Assembly: GCF_019599145.1 (NCBI RefSeq)
Contig: NZ_CP080647.1
Span: forward strand, 5,704,001-5,768,000
Direction of reading: 5' to 3'
Source of the DNA: Streptomyces akebiae
Lineage (GTDB): Bacteria; Actinomycetota; Actinomycetes; Streptomycetales; Streptomycetaceae
Length of the DNA stretch: 64,000 nt
The notes under the pieces are model-generated. The model did no database searches, was not told the origin of the DNA, and was given only the letters and a program-made list of their open reading frames with translations. The translations under genes were made by a program, and so were the position numbers. Positions within the stretch are counted from its first letter, which is position 1, and each line of letters opens with the position of its first letter. Shown piece by piece: positions 7,970 through 16,009 of this stretch.

Positions 7970-9535
7970 CTACTCCGACGACCTCTCCAGCGCCTCCAGG
8001 TCCAGGGCCGCGGCGATGTGTATGGCGACGTCCTCCGCGTACACGGCGTCCGAACGTTCGAAGGGCGTGCGGCCGGCGCCGCGGAGGAAGGTGACGACGC
8101 CGAGGGTGCGGCCGCGGCTGCGGAGGACCGCGCAGAGGGCGTGCACGGTCTCCGGGGGCCACTGGCGCCCGGTGGCCCACTCGCGAGCGGTCTCCGGCGC
8201 GGCCGTACCGGCGCTGGCGCGGACCGAGCCGGCGCGCTCCACGCACTGCAGGGCCGGGTGGCCGGGGCCGTAGCGGACGGGGATGCCGGCGTGGCCGGCG
8301 AGATGGCTGGGGCCGGGCCGGCCGGAGGGCGTGGCGGCGGCGCGGACGAGCCGGGCGGGCCCTTCGCCGTCGGCCATGGAGCCTCCGGCCACGCGGTCGA
8401 TGAGGGCGTGGTCGGCGAAGCCGGCGAGGGCGAAGTCGAGGTGGACGGTGGCGGCCTCGCCGGGATCCTCGCACTCGGCGGCGGCGCGTGCGGCCCGGTG
8501 GAGCTGGTTGACGCGGAAGCGGAGCTGTGCGGCCTCCTGCTCGGTCTGTTTGGCCTCGGTGATGTCCTGGAAGAGCCAGCCGACGCCGAGCGGCACCGGT
8601 TCCTCGGCGAGGGGGGAGGCGAGGCGGAGGAACCCGCTGCGCCAGCACCGGCGTTTCTCGCCGTCGGGGGTGCGCACGCCCACCCAGATCTCGGCGGGCG
8701 CGGGCGGGGCGCCCTCGGCGAGGACGTGGGTGAGGGCGCTCTCCAGTTCCTCGGCGCCCTGGGCGAGCAGTTCGCCGATGGGGCGTCCGAGGACCGCCGT
8801 ACGGCCGATGCCGAGGGCGCGGGCGGCGTGGGCGTTGACGACGGCGGGGCGCAGGTCGGCGTCGACGAGGACGACGCCCCAGGAGGCGTCCTCGAAGAGG
8901 GCCTCGCTGAGGGCGATGGACCGTTCGAGGTCGATCTGCGTGTGGACCTCGCTGAAGGCGCAGTACAGGCCGACGGGCTTGCCGTCGGGTCCGCGCACGG
9001 CGGCGGACTGGGTGCGGACGAGGACGCGGCCGCCGTCCTTGGTGACCAGGGCGAACTCGTGCACCTGTCGGCCGCTGGCGTGCATGGCGGCCATCAGCCG
9101 CCCCTCGACCTCCTCGGCGTCGGCGGTCCGCACCGCCCACCCGGCGAATCCGCGGCGGCCCACCGCCTCCTCGGCGCTCCAGCCCAGGATGCGTTCGGCC
9201 TCGCGGTTCCAGTGGGTGACGACGCCGTCGGCGTCGAAGGCGCACAGGGCCGCGTCCATCCCGTCGAGGAGGGCGGCGAGGAGGTCCGAGCCACCGGAGT
9301 CCGCGGAATCCGTGGAGCCCTCGGTGCCTTCGGTGTCCTCGGTGTTCACCGTGCCCTCGATGTCCTCGGTGTCCTCGGTGTCCTCGTTCGTCGGACCGTC
9401 CCGCTCGGGCTTGTCGGGCCCGAGTTCGTCGGTGGCCCCACTACGCCGGGAAGCACTCACCTGAACCCCCTGCAGGCTGCGTTGCGTCCGCATGTACGGC
9501 TGGTACGGCGCGTCGGTTCGCTCACTCGCCATCAT
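7970..9535 (-). CDS. PAS/GAF sensory protein without output domain
   Basis: About 521 residues. After a disordered N-terminus holding a Thr/Glu/Asp-rich repeat (TEDTEDTEDIEG...), two PAS domains follow: the first around residues 100-215 (LLDGMDAALCAFDADGVVTHWNREAERILGW), the second around 215-330 (LFEDASWGVVLVDADLRPAVVNAHAA). A GAF-like region follows to the C-terminus, with a short linker helix TEAKQTEQEAAQLRFRVNQL. There is no PP2C phosphatase, kinase or GGDEF domain, so it may work through a partner. The first in-frame start codons are uncertain; MRTQRSLQG a few residues in is an alternative. Confidence 0.75.
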   Translation of the reverse strand: MMASERTDAPYQPYMRTQRSLQGVQVSASRRSGATDELGPDKPERDGPTNEDTEDTEDIEGTVNTEDTEGTEGSTDSADSGGSDLLAALLDGMDAALCAFDADGVVTHWNREAERILGWSAEEAVGRRGFAGWAVRTADAEEVEGRLMAAMHASGRQVHEFALVTKDGGRVLVRTQSAAVRGPDGKPVGLYCAFSEVHTQIDLERSIALSEALFEDASWGVVLVDADLRPAVVNAHAARALGIGRTAVLGRPIGELLAQGAEELESALTHVLAEGAPPAPAEIWVGVRTPDGEKRRCWRSGFLRLASPLAEEPVPLGVGWLFQDITEAKQTEQEAAQLRFRVNQLHRAARAAAECEDPGEAATVHLDFALAGFADHALIDRVAGGSMADGEGPARLVRAAATPSGRPGPSHLAGHAGIPVRYGPGHPALQCVERAGSVRASAGTAAPETAREWATGRQWPPETVHALCAVLRSRGRTLGVVTFLRGAGRTPFERSDAVYAEDVAIHIAAALDLEALERSSE

Positions 9536-9649
9536 TCAACTCGAACGTGACCCAGCCCACATCTGCTTCGCGCAAGATTTGGACGAAATCGTTGTACGCC
9601 GGATTTCCTCCTCACCCTTCTCAGCGTTCCCACGAACCCGGGGGAGCAG

Positions 9650-10411
9650 TCAGCGGAGATAGAAGATCCGATCTCCGTACTCCCGCATGACCCGGTCGTT
9701 CCAGTCGAGCCCGCCGTCGACGTTGCCGGAGCGCAGCAGGGGCGGTTCGACGCCCCGGTCCGCGAGGGAGGCGGCGGCGGTGGCCATGACGGACTGCAGG
9801 ATCGCCGAGGTGACGACGGTGGAGGCCGGGGCGAAGGGGGCGGGGATGGTGTCGAGGGTGAGTTCGGCGTCGCCGACCGCGATCTTCGAGTCGAGGACGA
9901 GGTCGCAGTGGTCCTTGAGGAAGGTGCCGGAGGAGTGGCGGGAGGTGGTCTCGGTGGCGTACGCGACCGAGGTGACGCCGATGACCTTCACGCCCAGCTC
10001 GCGGGCGTGCGAGGCCATCTCGACGGGCAGCGCGTTGCGGCCGGAGAGCGAGATCACCACGAGCAGGTCCCCGGCCCGCAGCGGGCTGCTGTCGAGCACG
10101 GCGGTCGCGAGCCCGTCGACCCGCTCCAGCGCCGATCCGAGGGTCGCGGGCATCACGTCCACGCCCACGGCGCCGGGGACCGCCAGCAGGTTCATCAGCG
10201 CGAGTCCGCCGGCCCGGTAGACGAGGTCCTGGGCGGCGAGCGACGAGTGGCCGGCGCCGAACGCGAACAGGCGCCCGCCGGCGACGACCGTGTCCGCGAT
10301 CAGCTCCCCGGCCGCGGTGATCCTCTCTCCCTCGTCGTCCCGCAGGCGTTCCAGCAGCCCGATCGCCGCGTCGAGGAACCGCCCACCCGCCGTGCCGCCG
10401 TCCAGCCCCAT
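9650..10411 (-). CDS. SIS-domain phosphosugar-binding protein
   Basis: A 253-residue sugar-isomerase (SIS) fold protein. The core contains GGRLFAFGAGHSSLAAQDLVYRAGG and LLVVISLSGRNALPVEMA, the serine-rich phosphosugar loops of the family, and ends DRVMREYGDRIFYLR. Relatives act as phosphosugar isomerases, deaminases or etherases. A near-perfect DasR-type site lies about 50 bases upstream, tying it to aminosugar (GlcNAc, MurNAc) metabolism. The reaction is not determined. The divergent neighbour is the iron repressor dmdR1. Confidence 0.88.
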   Translation of the reverse strand: MGLDGGTAGGRFLDAAIGLLERLRDDEGERITAAGELIADTVVAGGRLFAFGAGHSSLAAQDLVYRAGGLALMNLLAVPGAVGVDVMPATLGSALERVDGLATAVLDSSPLRAGDLLVVISLSGRNALPVEMASHARELGVKVIGVTSVAYATETTSRHSSGTFLKDHCDLVLDSKIAVGDAELTLDTIPAPFAPASTVVTSAILQSVMATAAASLADRGVEPPLLRSGNVDGGLDWNDRVMREYGDRIFYLR

Positions 10412-10463
10412 GCGTCGATCCTTCCGTCGTGTTCTCCGTGTCCTCCGTGACGCCGGTCACGTT

Positions 10464-10479
10464 AGTGGTCTGGACCAGT
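10464..10479. promoter_or_regulatory. DasR-responsive element (dre)-like operator
   Basis: AGTGGTCTGGACCAGT is a 16-bp inverted repeat matching the known dre consensus (A[G/C]TGGTCTAGACCA[G/C]T) except for one central base. It lies 52 bases upstream of the SIS gene start, in its promoter region. DasR is the GntR-family GlcNAc regulator of streptomycetes. A second inverted pair GTGAC/GTCAC (10447-10460) lies next to it. Confidence 0.8.
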
Positions 10480-10709
10480 GGGGTGTCAATATGCTGCGCC
10501 CGTCGTCCGCGGGTCGGCGGGGCGTCCCGGAAAATGGGGCGCTGGGTCACAAACCGGCCACCTGACCGGAGTCATACCGCCGTCGTTTCCCCGCCGCCAC
10601 CCGGTTGTCAGTCGGATGCGTAAGAATTGAGTCCAGGGCCAGCGCAGCAAGCCGCAGCAAGCCGGTGTGGCCGTCGAAGCCTCCGGCTGAATCTCATCGA
10701 GGGGCACGT

Positions 10710-11402
10710 ATGTCCGGACTGATCGATACGACGGAGATGTATCTCCGCACCATCCTCGAGCTGGAGGAGGAAGGTGTGGTCCCCATGCGCGCCCGGATCG
10801 CCGAGCGGCTCGACCAGAGCGGCCCCACGGTGAGCCAGACGGTCGCGCGCATGGAGCGCGACGGCCTGGTGTCCGTCGCCGCGGACCGCCACCTGGAGCT
10901 CACCGAGGAGGGTCGTCGGCTGGCGACGCGCGTGATGCGCAAGCACCGCCTCGCGGAGTGTCTGCTCGTCGACGTGATCGGTCTGGAGTGGGAGCAGGTG
11001 CACGCGGAGGCGTGTCGCTGGGAGCACGTAATGAGCGAGGCGGTCGAGCGCCGCGTCCTGGAGCTGCTGCGCCACCCCACCGAGTCGCCGTACGGCAACC
11101 CGATCCCGGGCCTGGAGGAGCTGGGCGAGAAGGACGGCGCGGACCCCTTCCTCGACGAGGGCATGGTGTCGCTGGCCGACCTCGACCCCGGGACGGAGGG
11201 CAAGACCGTCGTCGTGCGCCGGATCGGCGAGCCCATCCAGACGGACGCCCAGCTGATGTACACGCTGCGCCGCGCGGGCGTCCAGCCCGGCTCCGTGGTG
11301 AGTGTGACGGAGGCGGCCGGCGGTGTCCTCGTGGGCAGCGGCGGCGAGGCGGCGGAGCTGGAAGCGGACGTCGCGTCACACGTGTTCGTCGCCAAGCGTT
11401 GA
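10710..11402 (+). CDS. dmdR1: Iron-dependent repressor, DtxR/IdeR family
   Basis: A 230-residue metal-dependent repressor that binds Fe(II) and shuts off siderophore and iron-uptake genes. Every metal ligand of DtxR is at the same residue number: M10, C102, E105, H106 in the primary site and H79, E83, H98 in the ancillary site. The winged helix is at residues 24-60 (RARIAERLDQSGPTVSQTVARMERDG) and the C-terminal third is the SH3-like domain. The ATG at 10710 follows GAGGGG. Length and context agree with S. coelicolor DmdR1. An antiparallel ORF spans the gene, as reported for dmdR1/adm. Confidence 0.93.
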   Translation: MSGLIDTTEMYLRTILELEEEGVVPMRARIAERLDQSGPTVSQTVARMERDGLVSVAADRHLELTEEGRRLATRVMRKHRLAECLLVDVIGLEWEQVHAEACRWEHVMSEAVERRVLELLRHPTESPYGNPIPGLEELGEKDGADPFLDEGMVSLADLDPGTEGKTVVVRRIGEPIQTDAQLMYTLRRAGVQPGSVVSVTEAAGGVLVGSGGEAAELEADVASHVFVAKR

Positions 11403-12323
11403 CCCGCCCGGCCTGATCCCGGCCCGCCCTCGGGCCGGCACCGGCACCACAATCACGCCCACCCATCCATCCGTCCACCGATCGACCCATCCACCGATCG
11501 ACCCATCCATCCATCCATCCGCCCGTCCACGCGGCCGCACCCTCTGCCGGCCGCTGTCCGGCCGTCTCGGCGGATGTCCGTATCCCCCGTCAACTCCCGA
11601 TGCGGGAGGGGGAGTTGTGGTGTATCGGGGGCGTATCCGGGAACCCGTCGAATCCGAGATTCACTGCGCCGAATCGCAGCGCTCGGGCGGTTCGCGTGCG
11701 AGGCTTGCGCGTGAGGCATATGACCTGAGGGGCTCTTGGCCGCCCGAGACGAGGATCTCCGGTGGTGAGGGAGGGGGCGGGGCGGATGTGCCGTGGACGT
11801 GAGGAGGGCCCCGGCGCCGTGCGGCGCCGGGGCCTGTCCTCCCCTGTGCTGACCCGGAGCCCCGAGCTCCCAGGGTCATCCCCCTCGGACCGTTTTCCCC
11901 GAGCGGTCCGCCTCCCGTTGAAGATCTCCCCTCGGCGGCGGCGGGCAATCCTTGAGGGAGGTCACTCGAATGAGGGGTGTTGCCGCCAAGAGCGGCATCT
12001 TCGAATGTGTATTCGATAACGTGTGCGGCGTGTCGCTGTGTGACCCGCGCCATGACTGATCCGCGCGCCCCACACGTAACGTGTCAACCGATATGCACGC
12101 TGTAACACAAGTGCTCGTCGTCCGAGCGGCGCGCACGGCCACGACAGCAGCTGGAGCAACGGCGAGGCGACGGCGAGAGCCAGGGCGGAAGCGACAGCGG
12201 ATGCACTACGGAAGCAGCAGCACGACAGCGGTACGACAGCAGTTGGGACGAGTGGACCGGCCGGCTCGAAGCGGGAGCGAGAGGCGGGAGCGAGCGGTCC
12301 GGGCGGGAGTCTGGGGGGTGCCA
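11403..12323. other. Long non-coding stretch downstream of dmdR1
   Basis: No convincing gene is seen. The stretch holds a CCAT/GATC-type short tandem repeat (about 11461-11525), an inverted repeat CAACTCCC/GGGAGTTG (11591-11617), a strong terminator-like hairpin (listed separately), a small hairpin TGCCGC/GCGGCA (11981-11997), and CGAAT-GTGT-ATTCG (12002-12015). From 12120 to 12320 it is purine-rich with repeated ACGACAGC words; this part is open in the frame of the downstream hydrolase but its composition is not protein-like. Confidence 0.6.
11807..11834. terminator. Strong GC hairpin, likely terminator
   Basis: GGCCCCGGCGCC (11807-11818) pairs perfectly with GGCGCCGGGGCC (11823-11834) around a four-base loop, giving a 12-bp stem, followed by TGTCCTCCCC without a U-tract, which is normal for streptomycete terminators. 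It is about 400 bases beyond dmdR1. Confidence 0.6.
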
Positions 12324-13205
12324 ATGGTGCGGCGCATCGACGTGACGGGAGCGGGCGGCGTGAATCTCGCCGCCTGGGAGTTCGGCGACCCGCCCAAGTC
12401 CGGTGAGAACGAGCCCCGGCCAGGGGTGCTGTTATTGCACGGCCTCATGGGCCGCGCCTCGCACTGGGCACCCACCGCCCGCTGGCTTTCCGAACGCCGC
12501 CGTGCCGTGGCGCTCGACCAGCGTGGACACGGCCAGAGCGAGAAGCCCGAGCAGGCCGCGTACACCCGTGAGGCCTACGTCGACGACGCCGAGGCCGCCG
12601 TCGAACAGTTGGGCCTCGCCCCGGTCGTCCTCATCGGCCATGCCATGGGTGCGCTGACCGCCTGGCAACTGGCCGCCCGCCGCCCCGACCTGGTGAGTGG
12701 ACTGATCATCTGCGACATGCGGGCCTCGGCCCTCGGCGCCGCCTCGCAGCGCGAGTGGGAGAACTGGTTCAAGGCCTGGCCGCTGCCGTTCGCCACGCTC
12801 GCCGACGTCCGCAAGTGGTTCGGCGAGGACGACCCCTGGGTGGAGCGTCCCAGCCCGTCCCGGGGTGAGTTCTACGCCGAGGTCATGCACGAGGGGCCCG
12901 ACGGCTGGCGGCCGGTGTTCGAACCCGAGCAGATGCTGACGACCCGTGAGACCTGGGTGTACGACGCGCACTGGGAGGAGCTGACCCAGGTGCGCTGCCC
13001 GGCCCTCGTCGTCCGCGGTCTCGACGGGGAACTGGGGCGCGCCGAGTCCCAGGAGATGGTCCGGGTGCTGCCCCACGGCCAGTACGCGGAGGTCGCCGAC
13101 GCGGGACACCTGGTGCACTACGACCAACCGGACGCCTGGCGCTCCGCGATCGAGCCGTTCCTGGACGGGCTCGATGGGGTGGACGGGGCGAACGCGGCCG
13201 ACTGA
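12324..13205 (+). CDS. Alpha/beta-hydrolase fold protein with altered nucleophile elbow
   Basis: A 293-residue alpha/beta-hydrolase. The oxyanion region LLLHGLMGRASHW is at residues 36-48 and DQRGHGQSEKP near 65-75. The nucleophile elbow reads GHAMG (105-109), so the expected serine is Ala107, encoded by GCC, one base from TCC. The catalytic-acid region and the late histidine (DAGHLVHYDQP) are kept. It may be a non-hydrolytic or ligand-binding member, or use another residue. I start at ATG 12324, behind GGGGGG; the frame is open 81 codons further upstream, but that part has repetitive, unlikely composition. Confidence 0.88.
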   Translation: MVRRIDVTGAGGVNLAAWEFGDPPKSGENEPRPGVLLLHGLMGRASHWAPTARWLSERRRAVALDQRGHGQSEKPEQAAYTREAYVDDAEAAVEQLGLAPVVLIGHAMGALTAWQLAARRPDLVSGLIICDMRASALGAASQREWENWFKAWPLPFATLADVRKWFGEDDPWVERPSPSRGEFYAEVMHEGPDGWRPVFEPEQMLTTRETWVYDAHWEELTQVRCPALVVRGLDGELGRAESQEMVRVLPHGQYAEVADAGHLVHYDQPDAWRSAIEPFLDGLDGVDGANAAD

Positions 13206-13264
13206 GGTGCGCGTCGGGGCTCGGGGGGTTCGGTGCGTCGGAGGGTGCCGGTGCGGGGGCTTTT

Positions 13265-13298
13265 CGCGCAGGTCCCCGCGCCCCTGAAAAGCAGGGGC
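13265..13298. repeat. Dispersed intergenic repeat (CCCCGCGCCCCTGA family)
   Basis: CGCGCAGGTCCCCGCGCCCC followed by TGAAAAGCAGGGGC contains a CCCCTG/CAGGGG hairpin and belongs to the intergenic repeat family seen at several other places in this window. It lies just beyond the hydrolase and may serve as terminator. Confidence 0.65.
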
Positions 13299-13372
13299 TG
13301 CGTTCAGGTGTGCGGGAACCGCGTGAGCGACCACGAACACCCGCAGTCGCGAAACCGACCCGCAGCCCCCGC

Positions 13373-13470
13373 CGGAGCGTGACCGACGCCCGTCCCGGAG
13401 CACGGGAGCACGGAGCCCGGAGCGTGACCGACGCCCGTCCCGGTGCCCGGAGCGCTATCGACGCCCGTCC
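13373..13470. repeat. Imperfect direct repeats
   Basis: Three imperfect copies of a unit containing GACGCCCGTCCCGG stand in a row: the first two share GGAGCGTGACCGACGCCC, the third reads GGAGCGCTATCGACGCCC. The last copy runs into the 3' end of the primase-like gene, so the C-terminus of that protein is likely strain-variable. Confidence 0.65.
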
Positions 13471-14114
13471 CGCCCGCACGCGTAGGCGAGCGGTGAGATC
13501 AGTTCCTCCGCGTCCGGCAGCCATCGGTTCGCCGGAGTGGGCCGCCGGGCCCACTGCACGGCGCCCCGCGATCCGTAGCGCGTCGGCGGAGCGGCCACGA
13601 ACTCGCCCTCACCCAGTGCCCTGAGGTCGAGCGCGAGCGGCGACCAGCCCAACTTCCGTACGAGGTCGGGGACTTTGACCGACGCGCCCGGGAGCACGAA
13701 GAACTGCATGCGGCGGTCCGGTGTCCAGGTCACCGGCCCGAGCGTCAGCTCCATGCGTTCCATACGGGCCAGCGCCAGCAGACCGGCGGTCTCGGGAACG
13801 TCGATCGTGTCGAACGTACGGCCTGTCGGCAGCAGGATCGACGCGGTCGGCTGCTTCGACCAGAGGCGGCGTGCGACGGTCGCACTGCCTGTCGCCTGGG
13901 TCGCCCAGTCCTCGCGCGCCGGGTGCGCGCCGGGGGTGGCGCACGCTGCGTTGCCGCAGGAGCAGTGCTGCACCCCGTCGACGGCTTCCAGCCATGTACC
14001 GGGGAACACGTCCCAATGGCGCTCTTCGGCGTATCGAACGGCGGTGTCCAGCAGCGATTCGCCACGCTGCTTCGGGATTTGGGCAGCTTCAGGGCCCGCG
14101 ATGGTCTCTTCCAC
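13455..14114 (-). CDS. Bifunctional primase/polymerase N-terminal-like protein
   Basis: About 219 residues. Similar standalone streptomycete proteins are assigned to the prim-pol (archaeo-eukaryotic primase) N-terminal family. Visible blocks are SLLDTAVRYAEERHWDVFPG, HCSCGNAACATPGAHPA (three cysteines and a histidine), a LLPTGRTFDTIDVPE segment at the place of the catalytic acid pair, and GEFVAAPPTRYGSRGAVQWAR. Only the D of the DTIDVP motif is clear, so activity is doubtful. I use the GTG that gives VEETIAGPEAAQ; an ATG 24 bases upstream also fits. A TAGAGT hexamer ten bases before this GTG would fit a leaderless message. The 3' end lies in a repeat array. Confidence 0.75.
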   Translation of the reverse strand: MEETIAGPEAAQIPKQRGESLLDTAVRYAEERHWDVFPGTWLEAVDGVQHCSCGNAACATPGAHPAREDWATQATGSATVARRLWSKQPTASILLPTGRTFDTIDVPETAGLLALARMERMELTLGPVTWTPDRRMQFFVLPGASVKVPDLVRKLGWSPLALDLRALGEGEFVAAPPTRYGSRGAVQWARRPTPANRWLPDAEELISPLAYACGRDGRR

Positions 14115-14442
14115 GATGAACACAACTCTAGCGGTCATCAGGGGTTACGGATGTCACATGCGCGGGGGAGAGCATCGTCAACGGGGCCGGGGCGCATGGG
14201 TGCATGCCCGGGGGCGCGCGGGAGGGATCACGGAGTGAGCCGGGTAGCCACGTGTGGGGTACAGCATCCGTGTTTACCCCGGCAATTCTGGCATGTCTCG
14301 CATCTTCGGTATGTCGGCGGGGCATTGATCTTCGAGGCCGGATCTTTTCGATACGTGGGTACACGTATGCGACAGGAGGCGGTCACTGAAGAGACGTCAA
14401 CTCGGTGCGTGGGCAAGGCACCACAGCCACAGGGGGTACGCC
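14115..14442. promoter_or_regulatory. Divergent intergenic region with inverted repeat
   Basis: This region separates the primase-like gene from the HTH-TPR regulator. It is less GC-rich than its neighbours and includes the inverted repeat ATACGTG-GGTA-CACGTAT (14351-14368), about 75 bases before the regulator's start, a plausible operator, possibly for autoregulation. Confidence 0.4.
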
Positions 14443-15825
14443 ATGGCCGCAAGGCCGCTCGTCGCCAGGCAGCCGAACGAACGACTGCAGGCGCTCATCC
14501 AGGAAGCGGGCTGTTCCAACGCGGGGCTGGCCCGGCGCGTGAACATGTGCGGCGCGGAGCACGGACTCGACCTGCGCTACGACAAGACGTCCGTCGCGCG
14601 CTGGCTGCGCGGACAGCAGCCGCGGGGCCGGGCGCCCGCGATCATCGCCGAGGCCCTGGGCCGCAAGCTGGGCCGTACGGTCACCATCGACGAGATCGGC
14701 ATGGCCAACGGCAAGAACCTGGCGTCCGGTGTCGGTCTGCAGTTCTCGCCGACGGTGCTGGGGGCCATCGAGCAGGTCTGTGAGCTGTGGCGCAGCGACG
14801 TGGGGCGGCGGGACTTCCTCTCCGGGTCGTCCGTGGCCGCCTCCGCCCTCGTCGAGCCCAGCCGTGACTGGCTGATCTCGGCGCCGGACTCCCAGGTGGC
14901 CCGCTCGGCGGGACCCCGGGTGGGGCTCGCCGACGTGGCGGCCGTGCGCGCGATGACCCAGGCGCTGGTGGACCTCGACCACCAGTACGGCAGCGGGCAC
15001 GTCCGGCCGGTCGTCGTGCACTACCTCAACAGCGTCGTGTCGGGGCTGCTGGCCGGCTCCTACCGGGAAGCCGTGGGGCGGGAGTTGTTCGCGGCGGTCG
15101 CCCGACTGACCGAACTCGCCGGGTACATGGCCGTCGACACCGGTCAGCCCGGACTCGCCCAGCGGTACTACATCCAGGCGCTCCGTCTCGCCCAGGCCGC
15201 AGGCGACCGAGCGTACGGCGGCTATGTCCTCGCCGCGTCCATGAGCCATCTCGCGGCCCAGCTCGGAAACCCGCGGGAGATCGCGCAGTTGGCGCGCGCG
15301 GCGCAGGAAGGGGCGCGGGGGCGGGCGACTCCGCGCGCGGAGTCGATGTTCCACGCGGCGGAGGCGCGCGGGCACGCGCTGATGGGCGACGCGCGCGGCG
15401 CACAGACGGCCGCGGGGCGGGCCGTCGAGGCGCTGGAGGCGGCGGATCCGTCGTCCGGGGACGACCCGGTGTGGATCAAGCACTTCGACGAGGCCTATCT
15501 GGCCGACGAGTTGGCGCACTGCCACCGCGATCTGGGGCAGGCGGAGGCGGCCGCCCGGCGGGCCGAGGAGTCGTTGGCCAAGCATCCGCGGTCGCGGGCG
15601 CGGCGGCGGGCGATCGGGTACGTGCTGCTCGCCACGGCACAGGTGCAGCAGCGGGAGGTCGAGCAGGCCTGCCACACCGGGTTGAAGGCGGTGGAGTTGC
15701 TGGGGTCACTGCGGTCGAATCGGGGGGCCGAGTACCTGGAGGACCTCCAGCAGCGGTTGGAGCCGTTCCGGGAGGAGGCGGTGGTGAGGGAGTTCGGGGC
15801 GCGCATGGACCTTCAGGCGGCGTAG
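14443..15825 (+). CDS. HTH-TPR regulator of the NsdA/NsdB-like type
   Basis: A 460-residue cytoplasmic protein. The N-terminal third has a Cro/XRE-like DNA-binding region (LQALIQEAGCSNAGLARRVN ... YDKTSVARWLRGQQPRG), then a segment DVGRRDFLSGSSVAAS. The C-terminal two thirds is alpha-helical with tetratricopeptide-like repeats (LAGYMAVDTGQPGLAQRYYIQALRLA; AYLADELAHCHRDLGQAEAAARRAEESL). This architecture is that of the streptomycete NsdA/NsdB developmental and antibiotic regulators; which paralogue this is remains unclear. It is transcribed alone, divergent from the primase-like gene, with a dispersed repeat just downstream. Confidence 0.8.
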   Translation: MAARPLVARQPNERLQALIQEAGCSNAGLARRVNMCGAEHGLDLRYDKTSVARWLRGQQPRGRAPAIIAEALGRKLGRTVTIDEIGMANGKNLASGVGLQFSPTVLGAIEQVCELWRSDVGRRDFLSGSSVAASALVEPSRDWLISAPDSQVARSAGPRVGLADVAAVRAMTQALVDLDHQYGSGHVRPVVVHYLNSVVSGLLAGSYREAVGRELFAAVARLTELAGYMAVDTGQPGLAQRYYIQALRLAQAAGDRAYGGYVLAASMSHLAAQLGNPREIAQLARAAQEGARGRATPRAESMFHAAEARGHALMGDARGAQTAAGRAVEALEAADPSSGDDPVWIKHFDEAYLADELAHCHRDLGQAEAAARRAEESLAKHPRSRARRRAIGYVLLATAQVQQREVEQACHTGLKAVELLGSLRSNRGAEYLEDLQQRLEPFREEAVVREFGARMDLQAA

Positions 15826-15881
15826 AGCGCTCCGGGTGGGGTACTCGGGTCGTTCGCGCCGCTACGGGCGGGTGTGGCTGA

Positions 15882-15930
15882 TCGCGCGGCTCCCCGCGCC
15901 CCTGAGAGGGCTCCGCCCCTCGTCGGGGCG
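15882..15930. repeat. Dispersed intergenic repeat copy
   Basis: The stretch contains TCCCCGCGCCCCTGAGAGGG followed by a complementary GGCTCCGCCCC segment, a diverged copy of the intergenic repeat family, sitting between the HTH-TPR gene and the next start. Confidence 0.55.
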
Positions 15931-16009
15931 CGGGTGGTGCGTGGGGTGTCGTCCGGACCCGGTAGCGTGAGTCGACGATTCCGCAAGTCCCCCATTCGTA
16001 GGAGTCTCG

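Noticed and set aside
11661..12053. 130-codon minus-strand ORF beyond dmdR1
   Set aside because: Runs across a strong terminator hairpin and has shadow-like composition.
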